Of a stretch of DNA of 64,000 nt, positions 37,901 through 46,999 are shown one piece after another. The stretch lies in contig NC_133665.1 in the NCBI RefSeq assembly GCF_037893015.1, positions 104,747,937-104,811,936 of the forward strand. The letters are read 5' to 3'. Both the position numbers and the translations under genes were made by a program. Below the pieces are notes generated by a model. It was not told the origin of the DNA. It did not search any database and was given only the letters and a program-made list of their open reading frames with translations. The first letter of the stretch is position 1, and the number at the start of each line of letters is the position of its first letter. The DNA is from Macrotis lagotis. Its lineage: Eukaryota > Chordata > Mammalia > Peramelemorphia > Peramelidae.

Positions 37901-38189
37901 TGGCACCTGGAACATAGAGGGGAGGGAGGAGGCGGAGGGTGGTGCGGCCCCTCCCCGCCCGGGGGTCCCTGCTCCCTAGTCCCCTCCCCCAGCTGGGCCC
38001 CACCTGCCCGGTGCCGAACAGGGCCTGCAGGGCGCCGCGGGGCGCCAGGAAGTCGCGGCTGCGCAGGTTCCGGGCGCTGTTCTCCTTGAACCACACGGAG
38101 CCGCCGGGCCCGGCCGAGGGCGGCGGGGGCCGCAGGGCGGCGTTCAGGGCCCCCAACGTCTCCCCGACCCCGAAGCGCCCGGTCGCCAT
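31943..38189 (-). CDS. DALRD3: DALRD3, DALR anticodon-binding-domain protein (tRNA-Arg m3C32 cofactor)
   Basis: Thirteen coding exons on the minus strand, in transcription order: 38189-38004, 37906-37602, 36642-36383, 36224-36139, 35877-35752, 34476-34406, 34195-34134, 33786-33704, 33286-33163, 32992-32934, 32690-32577, 32254-32186 and 32062-31943. They sum to 1665 bp, or 554 residues (human about 543), with all phases joining. The start at 38189 is chosen because [19 protein letters not shown] aligns with the human start; an in-frame ATG upstream at 38270 has no human counterpart. Recognisable pieces are [51 protein letters not shown] and the C-terminal PLSQI. DALRD3 is reported to bind arginine tRNAs and guide METTL2-dependent m3C at position 32. 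It converges with WDR6. I see no AATAAA close behind the stop; an ATTAAA on the minus strand at about 31445-31450 is possible. Confidence 0.96.
35291..35435 (-). repeat. tRNA-derived SINE in a DALRD3 intron
   Basis: Antisense copy from TTTTTTGGCAAGGCAATAGG to CGACCTAGCTGCCCCC. Confidence 0.85.
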
Positions 38190-38420
38190 GGGGACCGGAA
38201 GAGTGGCGGGCGGAAGCGGAACTCGGCCCCTCGGGCGGGGCCGGAAGCGGAGCGAGCGCGGGGCAGCCACGTGGCCTGCGGGCCCGGCCGCGGAGCAGGC
38301 GGCCCCGCCCCGATCCTAAGGGGCGCCTTGAGCGGGCGAGGGCCGGGCGGGCCGGGCGTCGCCGCGCCGGGCACGCGCCTCCGCCGCCAACGCTGGGCAC
38401 GCGCTCAGCCACGCGGTCCT
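38187..38420 (-). promoter_or_regulatory. Proximal DALRD3 CpG promoter with ETS-type sites
   Basis: GC-rich, CpG-rich DNA just upstream of the DALRD3 ATG contains several CCGGAAG/GCGGAAG motifs on the plus strand (about 38194-38250), the ETS/GABP-type element typical of TATA-less housekeeping promoters. No TATA box is seen. DALRD3 therefore appears to have this proximal promoter as well as the distal TATA promoter 8 kb upstream. Confidence 0.55.
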
Positions 38421-38564
38421 GCCAGAGAGCGGGGAAGGACCTCAAGAGGCAACCTCTGCGAACTTCCTCACTTAAGCACAAAGCTTTTTATTGATGCCTG
38501 TTGAGATTGGGGCAAGAAGGTGGCCGGTGGGGTGCGACGCTAGGAGAGGGGCCGCCAAGGTGCT

Positions 38565-38735
38565 ATTGTTTCAGCCCCATCACACCGTGTGACTCCTTTG
38601 GGGATTTTCCTGGCAGATACTGGCGGGGTTTGTCATTTCCTTCTGCAGCTCATTTTACAAATGAAGAAACTAAGGCAAACAAGGTTAAGTGACTTGTTCT
38701 GGTTCACCGAGTCCGGGGTCAATTTGAACTCAGAC
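38565..38735 (-). repeat. MAR1-type SINE remnant
   Basis: GGGTTTGTCATTTCCTTCTG, CTCATTTTACAAATGAAGAA, AAGTGACTTGTTCTGGTTCA. Confidence 0.6.
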
Positions 38736-38994
38736 CCTGCGGCCTGGACAAATTATGTAAATTCTCTGCCTAAATTCTTTCACCTGTAAAATGATCTGGA
38801 AAAGGGAATGGCAAACTGAAAGTGGACAAAGTTTTACATCATTCATTCTCAAATAATATATATCCCCTCTCCTATCCAGTAAACCAGCCCCTACCAACAA
38901 GGATTTAAAAGGGGGGGCACTAAGAAAAACACATTCACTATGATTGGCAGATTAATAAGATTTAACACCCAAACCTCCCTACAGTTGCAGCAAA

Positions 38995-39115
38995 GGGAGG
39001 TACTTTTCTCAACTTTTGTAGCCTCCCAATTTGCAGATGAAAAAACTGAGGCTTAGAAAGGGACCAAGTTAGTCTACATAGGTACTTAAAAGTAGAGCTG
39101 GGACATGAAACCAGG
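38995..39115 (+). repeat. MIR-type fragment
   Basis: TTTGCAGATGAAAAAACTGAGGC with flanking MIR-like sequence; old. Confidence 0.4.
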
Positions 39116-40291
39116 GCTTTTTCCCACCACACCCTCCCTTCTTCAAGCAAGTACTTCATAAATAGGAATGAAGACAATCCCTGTGGCTTCGGTGGAAAGC
39201 TAACACTAGAGTAGCAGGTGATCAGATGCCCCAACTCATACATAAGTAAGCCCAGAGGACAGAAGCTAAGCTGGGGAATCAGAAACTGCCATTAGGCACT
39301 TCTCCCTGAGGTCCTCCTCAGGAATAGTTGGTACTTTCTTGAGACAAATCAGGTCCCTGAATTGTGCTGCTCCACAATCAGCTTTAGTCTTTGTCAGCAT
39401 TTTAAATATCTTATTTTAGGCTACCCTGAGAAGCAGCCTCTAGAATGAGTGATCAGAAGTTTAAGCCTGTCGTTGAATAACTGGGATGAAGAAGAGTTGA
39501 GGATTTCTTGAGCATTAAGATCAGACTGGTGTGATATGAGTTAAAAATCTCTGTAGTTGGGCATTTGGAAGGCTCTTATATGGGAATGCCACAGAGAAAA
39601 TGATCCTGGGCTCAAGGAGATGAGAAAAATTACATTTTCCTTCACTGGAGTCTTCAGCCTGAGGGAATGTTTTAGTAGCCCACTAAGGTGATCTGATCAC
39701 TCTCTAGAGTGATGGAGCCTCAGCATAGTGCTAAACAGGTGGACTTGTGTCTGCTTGGTCAGTTTTCCTGAGGCCCTGCCTCCAATTCCACTTCTTTCAT
39801 TTCCTGAACCTACTCTTTAGGACCTCAGTATCCCAGGGCAGTGCTCTCTCCACCACTCACAGCCAAGAGGTGATCTGAGAATTCCTGCACACGCCAGACC
39901 AACTACTGACTGTCTGCAGTGACAGGAAGAGACCCACTAGCTCAGGTCAGATCCAGCCCAGTGGCAGAGGCCACCTTGCCTTCCTCTCTGCCAGAATCCA
40001 TTCCCTCGTCTAGGACAGACCTCCACAGGACTCGGAAGAGAAAAGTGGGAGAAGAGCAGCCCAGATAGAATCTGTCCTCTGGAAACTACCCATCCTTGAG
40101 GGAGTGGGGATAGGGAGGAGGCAAGGAATCCTCAGACTTCTTGTAAAGGGCCTTTGCAAAACCTTCAGAGGCACAGTTGAGGTGGAGTACTTGATGCACC
40201 TCAAAGTGGGGGGAGCCTCATGAGGCAAGAAGGTTCCTTACCACAGGTCCTCCCCACAATCATTACTATTGGAATCCCTGTGGGAGGCACT

Positions 40292-40378
40292 GAAAGAGCA
40301 TTGGACAGACACGATCTGCCCGATGGCTTCTTGGCTGTCCGCTCAACGGGAGTGATCGTGTCATTCCAAAGCGCTTTC
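40292..40378 (-). ncRNA. MIR425: mir-425 precursor hairpin
   Basis: The minus strand carries the 23-nt mature miR-425-5p at 40365-40343, matching human exactly. The GAAAGCGCTTTGG base of the hairpin and a complementary 3' arm (about 40319-40298) are present. The 3' arm has changed at several positions relative to human miR-425-3p while still able to pair. The hairpin is 87 nt, the same as human. Confidence 0.97.
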
Positions 40379-40379
40379 T

Positions 40380-42200
40380 ATTCCAGAGTCCTGACCTTCC
40401 AGCCTTCAGAAGAACCAGTGGCAAAGGCAGTCATCCCCCCATGCCCTCTCCCCTTGTTTCATCCTGCCCAGGAATCCCTGGGTTCCAAAGACCGCAAAAG
40501 ACCTTTATTTTAGAGGAGCTCCTCTTCCCCAAAATAATCATGAATAATGGACCAAAAACTTTTGTACTGAATCAAGGCAAAGTAACTCTTAGAAACTCAG
40601 AATATTTCTATCTGTAATACCGCAAATTTCTAAGGTTGGTGCTCAGGGAGGACAGAATGAGAAGGCTGAGGCTCACACTCTCTTCACTCTCTCCAGTCCC
40701 TGTGGCCCTAATGAAGCAATCCTCTTGAGGTGCCTCTCTCCTTCCCCACCCTCAGTTTATGTGCTTCAACAGTCACCTCTGGCAGGTTATGATAGGCCTA
40801 TCTCTTTCCCCAGACTACTTTCGATACTGACCTATACAGAGCACACTAGAAAATTGGATTCATTTAACAAATGAGGGAACAGCCCCAGATTCATCAGACA
40901 CAAGAACTGACCTCCCAGGTAGTAGGCTTAAATAAACTCATCAGGAAAGCTGAACTGAATTTCCACTGGTGTGATGTAAAAATGTCAAGTAGAATAGAAA
41001 TCAAAGAAAGACACCAATATTCTCAGGGTTTGTGGTAAGGAAAACACTTTGTCAACCCTAAAGAATGATCCCACCGAGTTATTAGCAAGGTCTCTTTCCA
41101 GCTGAAAGGGTTCTCACTCTCTCCCTCCCCCCTCAGTTGGGGGAAGGGCCTCACAGGAAGTTCACCCACAGCAGCACCCCAGCTCAGTGACTGGGCAGCT
41201 AGTCACAGCCACTTCAAGGCCAGCAGCTGGGGACCGCTGCTGCTACTGCTGAACCCTGAGACAGTTGGAGTGGTTTTTCCCCAGGAAATGAGACACTATC
41301 TTTAATGAGCAGAGAAACCTTGGGGCCCAAAAGGGGGCCGAATGTCCCATCTTCAGGGAAATGAGGGATTGAGGCTTCTCCTTGATGAGACGAGCAAACA
41401 CCAGGAGAGTAGGCCAGGCTCAGCAACTGGCTCTTCTCCACCTCAGACTTCACAGCCCTTGAGCTAAACCTCCTTCAAGCTGGAGCTCCTGAGGGCTAGG
41501 AGCCACAGAGTGGTGGGAATAGCTCAAGAAAGAAGAAGTGGTCCCCTAACTCTTCAATTGTGGTACTTGCTCTTCTCCCCCCCCCCACCCCCTGCCAAGA
41601 GCCAAGCCTGGGCCTTCTTCCTATTTCTGGTCTTAGGAAACTCCCTGAGGGAAGGAAGAAGTTAGGACCAACCTGCATTGCAAAGGGAGATTTGTTTTTG
41701 TTTTTTTTTGCAAAGGGAAAGAGACTCACCTGCCCAGATCTCAGTGGAAGGGGGCTGCGGCTACAAACAACCCCTGCCAGGTAAGGATATGGGAAAAATA
41801 TAGGATTGAGGGTCAACAGATTTCCCTGAAAACTTCTCTTGAGCTTTCAAGTACTCTTCTCCCTGCTGGCCCACTGTCTTCCCTCCCCAGAATACACAAA
41901 TGACTAGTCCTTACTTGGTGATCCAATGTAGGTGACCAGGTGCACCTGTGGCAGACAACTCCAAATTGTAACCGACTCTACACTGTTAGGAATCCAATGA
42001 AAGGGCAAGCAAGGCCCTGTAGCTTGGCTCCCAGCAGAGGCACTTCAGGCCCTAGAGCTGCGTAGACAAGAAATCTCCCATCCTAAAGAAATCAAAGTGA
42101 CTTGGGTGCAGGTCTCCTCCAACACTGACTGCCCTTGGTCCCCTAGAGCAGGAGGACAAAGGGTGTGCAGGAAGAGGAGGGATGGAGATCCCACAGGTGC
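40380..42200. other. 1.8-kb spacer between mir-425 and mir-191
   Basis: No SINE or LINE copy recognised; mostly unique intronic sequence with C-runs (41575-41590). No second hairpin of known type identified by eye. Confidence 0.5.
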
Positions 42201-42202
42201 CT

Positions 42203-42296
42203 GGGCAGGAGAGCAGGGAACGAAATCCAATTGCAGCTGGAATGCTCTGGAGACAACAGCTGCTTTTGGGATTCCGTTGCCCGCTGTCAAGCTGTT
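42203..42296 (-). ncRNA. MIR191: mir-191 precursor hairpin
   Basis: The minus strand carries the 23-nt mature miR-191-5p at 42279-42257, identical to the human sequence as I know it. It lies in a hairpin whose other arm (about 42237-42216) differs from human miR-191-3p at only a few bases. The loop, GTTGTCTCCAGAGCATT in DNA letters, is also conserved. It lies upstream of mir-425 in transcription order, as in human, and inside the predicted intron of the transcript starting near 46.44 kb. Confidence 0.97.
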
Positions 42297-42562
42297 GGAG
42301 ACATTTCAGCCCCTGGAGCCCCCCAGGACCTGGTGTGGGGCATCCTGAGCTGCATTTATCATGGCACAGATGGGTCTGGCCCCTGCCAAGAATCTTCCTG
42401 GCAGGGAGGGCTCTGCGAAGAAAGCTCTCCAGCTGTTCCACCCAAGGCCCTCTTCTAACCCAGTTACTAGTCTCCCTCTAGGTGCAGCTTTGCAGTAAGG
42501 GCCCCAACTCTGTCTGGAGGGAATGGGCTTCAGTCGATTTTCAGTTGTGTCTGTCTGTCTCA

Positions 42563-42563
<1 letters not shown>

Positions 42564-42594
<31 letters not shown>
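42564..42594 (+). repeat. (CA)n microsatellite
   Basis: About 15 CA units, with a short CA cluster again at 42622-42632. Confidence 0.95.
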
Positions 42595-42597
<3 letters not shown>

Positions 42598-42639
42598 GTA
42601 TGGGCTTCAGTCTCAGTTGTCACACACACACAGGCACCC

Positions 42640-45000
42640 ATTCCAGCTGAGCCAACTCCAGGAAGATAAAGGATGGGGCACCTGGTGAAACTGAGCCAAA
42701 GCAGAAGGAAAACAAAGCAGTCACCTGTGGCTATGGGAACAATAGTGGGAGGGAGGGGTAGAGAGGGGGTAAAGAAAGGAGAAATAGTGGAGGAGGGGCA
42801 GGAAGATGGAGGCTGCCCCTGGGACCTGGGGCCAGAAAGAGTGAGAATGGCTCCTGGGGAGCCAGGAAATCTGAGATGCCTCCAACCTTAATCCGGATTA
42901 GGCCAAGAGAGCCTCTCCCCCGGGGGATTATTACCAGCACAAGGAAACTGCTGCTGCTACTCTAAAGACCCTCCCACAGAGCACCCTTCACCTGGTATCC
43001 CAAGGATAAGCAAGGGGCCTCTGAAGAGACAGACCATTTCAAAACAGGAACCCCCCCCCCACCATTTCCCCCAGATGTCAGGGCTAGACAGGAGTTCTCC
43101 CCTGCCTGAAAGAAGGTCTTGCTGGAGGCCAGCCTATGAGTCCCAAACTATCACTTGAAGCCTTACAATAGTTTTTTCCTTTGTAACATTCTTATGAAAA
43201 ACAAGAAATCAAGGATCTTTATTTGCAGATAGGCTCAGGAGGGCCCACTGTGCAAAGTCACCTAATACATAAATGAAGCCTATATCAAACTCAGTACCTG
43301 ACTCCATTCAGTGGGGTTATTTCTGCAATGACACACCAACCATTGAGTCCCAGGTTCTGGTCACTGCTTGGCTTGGAAGAGAATCTTGAGAGGCAATCAA
43401 GAAGGAAATGAACCCAGGACTGTGCAGTTTGGGTAGTTTGAAAGGAACTAGGCCCTGGGACTGCAACAAGAGGGGAAGTGAATCCACTGAGGACAGAAGG
43501 GGTGGGGTTGGGGGGGGCTGCTGTAGCTCCAGTGGGCATTCTGGAGCTTGAGGTCAAAACAGCAGCCCAGGATTCTAGGGGAAAGGCCAACAGAAGGCTG
43601 GGAGAATGACTTTTGGAATCTCTGCCCAGCTACAGAGTCAAAGATTAGTTCTATTAGACTGATTGTCCAACTATCTCCCTGGCCTCTATGGGGGAGACAT
43701 GGGCAGGGAAGTCCTAAGAATGGGCAGTTGCTGTCCTGAAACTGGTCTTTCTACCCAAGGAAAGAGCTCCCTCCTTATGCCAATTAATGGATTCAGAGCT
43801 GAAAGGGATCTTAGGGAACATATAGCCTAAAGTTATTTTACAATGGAGGAAAATGAGGCCAAAACAGAAAAGGAATTTGCCTAATATAGAATCTAAACTG
43901 AATGTTCCCATACATGGAGTGCCTCTTCTTTCCTCTCTTCCATTCTATAGAGATTCCCCCTTCCTTCATGAGCACTTACCTGACTTCCTTCTCCACCAAA
44001 AAACCACCACCACCACTACCCATTTACCTTATAAATACTATTTCCCTTGTGAGTTCTTAGGGATAAGGCCTACTTGATCATCATTATTATTATTTTGCCT
44101 TCATACTTAGAACACTTCCTGATTCTTGGTGGAATGCTTGTTTATGGGACTTTGATCCTCTTTATAACCAAGGTCCCTACCCCCAGTAATCCTAACTGTT
44201 CTACAGGTTGTAATAGCCCCTCGGAAGGCATCTAGGAGATACCATCTGTCTATTGCACTGGCAGCATCAGGGCAGAGAACCTAGGAAGGGGTCCCCTGTC
44301 TATTTTAGGGCAGACTTCAGGGCAAGGCAGAAGGTAACATATTCAGATTTTTCTCTAATTTCTTCCAAATTCAGTTGAAAAGATCATTTTTGTGCTTCAT
44401 TCCTTTCATATCAAGAAACAGAGTAATTATGTATTGGAAAATAATGCTAGACTTTCATGGTGGCTTAAGAACTCCAGCCAAGACATTAAATCCTTATCTG
44501 TAAAAAAAGGGATAACGATGCTAATACAATTTACATTTTTGGGCTGCTGTGAGAAAAGCATTTCATAAAATGTGAGCGGATCCTGAGGTCAGATGGTCTC
44601 CCTCCCTATCAGGTCTCTCTTCTCTGTGTGCTAATCCAGGCCTGCACCCCAAACTGTCATCCCAGGCCACCCATCAGATGGCAGCCTTCTATGACTAGAT
44701 TTAGAGTCTGAGATTCGGGTTTTTAAAAAAGTCAATCAACCTCTTTGGGTTTTCACTTTCCTCATGTATAAAAGGAGCGAAGAATCTAGGAACAGATCAG
44801 AAGCATCTAGATCTTAATTCTTCTTCAATCTTTATCATCCTGCAACCTGAGACAGTCACTCTTCTGGCTGCTGGGTCCCATCTTACTGGGGCCTACAGGA
44901 AGTTCACACAAACAGGCTCTGGAGTTGGGAGGGGAGGGTGAAGGGTAGGAAAGGAGCCTGAAGATGAGATCAGATGTTTTAGAGAAGGGTCTAATTACAG
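42640..45000. other. Intron of the mir-191/425 host transcript, no further gene seen
   Basis: Non-coding on both strands as far as I can read. Mixed old repeats (for example a MIR-like stretch near 43790-43870) and no conserved hairpin. Confidence 0.4.
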
Positions 45001-45420
45001 ATTCCCAGTTGTTATGTGACTGTCACCTCCAGCTTCCCACAGGACAGAGTTTCTAGTAACTCTTCCCTGCCCAGGCTTACAAAGACCCGGTTACCTAGCC
45101 CAGCGAAGAGGCTACCCAGGTCAGGCTCTGGCCTTGGCCAGCTTGTGCCTGGGTCTGTCTGACCTACTGCCATCAAGTCCACACGCTGGCTCCTGGGGCT
45201 GCAAGCTCTCGGCAGGATGTGAGACCGAGAGCAGAAGTAAGAGGAGGAAATGCTTGTGGGAAACCCAGGAGCCAAGAAGCTGGGACAGACAGAGCCTGGA
45301 ATCTGAGGCCTAGGGGAACCCGAGGGTTGCCATCCCTCCTGGCTGGAAGCAGCCGAGCCACTAGAAGCCCCTCTGCCTCTGCCTGCTCCCGGGCTCCGGG
45401 CAGAGTTGGCCTGGGGAGCC

Positions 45421-45745
45421 CGGGCCCTGAGGGGGAGCCCCGGCCCTGAGGGGGAGCCCTGATCTGCGGGGAGCCCCGGCCCTGAGGGGGAGCCCTGATC
45501 TGCGGGGAGCCCCGATCTGCGGGGAGCCCCGGCCCTGAGGGGGAGCCCTGATCTGCGGGGAGCCCCGATCTGCGGGGAGCCCCGGCCCTGAGGGGGAGCC
45601 CTGATCTGCGGGGAGCCCCGGCCCTGAGGGGGAGCCCTGATCTGCGGGGAGCCTGGCCCTGAGGGGGAGCCCTGATCTGCGGGGAACCCTGGTCCTGTTG
45701 GGGGGCCTGACCCTGCGGGGAGCCCCGGCCCTGAGGGGGAGCCCC
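45421..45745 (-). repeat. 18-bp two-type minisatellite
   Basis: About 18 units of 18 bp alternate between type A (cggccctgagggggagcc) and type B (ctgatctgcggggagccc). The order is irregular (mostly AB, with two ABB stretches). On the minus strand it reads as a proline/glycine/serine hexapeptide repeat. Confidence 0.9.
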
Positions 45746-45839
45746 GGCCCTGCGGAGACAAGGCGAGGAAACTTTCACAAGACTTTGGCATTTCGGCGGA
45801 AATGCAGGCTACAGCCGCTCCGGAATGACAGGATGTCGG

Positions 45840-46012
45840 CGCCGGGCAGGGGCCCCGGGGCTCCCCCGCCCGGCCCCGGGGCTCCCCGCCCGGCCCCCCG
45901 GCCACCCCCCGGCCCCCCCGCCCGGCCCCCCCGGCTCCCCGGCCCCCCCGCCCGGCCCCCCGGCCCCGGGGCTCCCCGCCCGGCCCCCCGGCCCCGGCCC
46001 TCGGACACGGGC
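45840..46012 (-). repeat. C-rich low-complexity block (G-rich on the transcribed minus strand)
   Basis: Almost pure C/G with runs of 4-7 Cs on the plus strand, built from variants of ccccggggctccccgcccgg. On the minus-strand RNA it is a string of G-runs able in principle to form G-quadruplexes, about 300-460 bp past the predicted splice donor. Confidence 0.85.
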
Positions 46013-46303
46013 GCCCGCCCTGCCCCTCTCCTACCGTGCGGGGGGCGGCCGGGCCGTCCCGTTGGCCGCGACCACGCGGCAGCGCCCGGAGGCTCCGGCT
46101 CGCCTCCGCGGCCCTTCCCCCTCCGCCCGGGCGCCGCGGGGGTGGGGCGGGCAGCGAGGGCAGGGCCGGCCCGCGGGGGCTCCCGGAGGAGCGGGGCTGT
46201 GCCCGGCGGGCTCCCGGGCCGGGTCCGGCAGAGGGGGCGGCGGCGGGCACGGGCGGCGGCACGGGCGGCGGCCCGCCGGACCTGGCACCGGGGGCCCGCT
46301 CAC

Positions 46304-46520
46304 CTGCCGAGGCGCCGCGCGGCCGCAGGGAACTTCCCTCTCCGGCGGGGGCGGGGAGGCGGCCGGGGGGAGGCGCCGCGCCCCGCCCCGGATGCCAGGC
46401 GGGCCGGACCCGGGCGCGGGCCAGCGTGCGCACCGCTCCATCTCCGCCGCCCCGGGCTCGGCCCCTTTATAGCGGCGCCGCCCCCGCCCCCCGGCGCGAG
46501 CGCCCGCCGCAGCCAATCAG
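46304..46520 (-). promoter_or_regulatory. TATA/CCAAT promoter and first (non-coding) exon of the DALRD3 / mir-191-425 host transcript
   Basis: Read on the minus strand, a CCAAT box (46517-46513, inverted, in AGCCAATCAG on the plus strand) is followed by TATAAAGG (46471-46464). A start near 46440 is predicted. A GC-rich exon ends in GGCAG followed by GTGAGC, so the donor falls at 46304/46303. Everything sits in a CpG island (about 45.8-46.7 kb). Known biology: in human, mir-191 and mir-425 are processed from a DALRD3-strand intron. The box order and spacing are seen; the start site and splicing to DALRD3 are inferred. Confidence 0.6.
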
Positions 46521-46754
46521 CGCGCCGCCCCGCGGCCCCGCCCCGCCTCCCCCGGGCTGCGGAGCCTCCGGGGCCGCCCCCTAACGGCCCGGCCCGACGG
46601 TTGGGAGAGTGCCAGGCCTCGGAGGGCGGGGTGCCCGGGCAGGGACTGGCGCCGTCACCCCCCAGGCCTGAGGCCCCGAGAGCTGGGAGAGGAGCAGCCC
46701 CGGGGTGCTGCATCACCGAGCCCTGCACCCCCACTGTCCCGGGGACACGTCCAG

Positions 46755-46934
46755 AGACCCCCAGGCCGGGCCCTGCAGTCCTGTCCTCGGCCCCCCGCAG
46801 CGCCCCCGTAGCCCCAGGCCTCGCCCCCAGACCCCCAGGCCGGGCCCTGCAGTCCTGTCCTCGGCCCCCCGCAGCGCCCCCGTAGCCCCAGGCCTCGCCC
46901 CCAGACCCCCAGGTCGGGCCCTGCAGTCCTGTCC
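46755..46934 (+). repeat. 74-bp tandem repeat, 2.4 copies
   Basis: Copies start at 46755, 46829 and 46903 (agacccccaggccgggccct...). The first two are identical; the third is partial with one C-to-T change. It lies about 240 bp upstream of the CCAAT box. Confidence 0.95.
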
Positions 46935-46999
46935 CCCCACAGACCCCCCACTGCCCCTGCAGCCCTAGTCCTTCACGCAGTCCTGCTCTTGTTTCTGTT

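Noticed and set aside
37467-38481. Longer minus-strand frame beginning 27 codons before the DALRD3 start, and a parallel 235-codon frame
   Set aside because: Upstream extension has no human counterpart and runs through the promoter; the second frame is a shadow of exons 1-2.
45698-46885. 395-codon plus-strand frame rich in Pro/Ala/Arg
   Set aside because: Lies in the CpG island and C-rich low-complexity DNA; no domain, no splice context.
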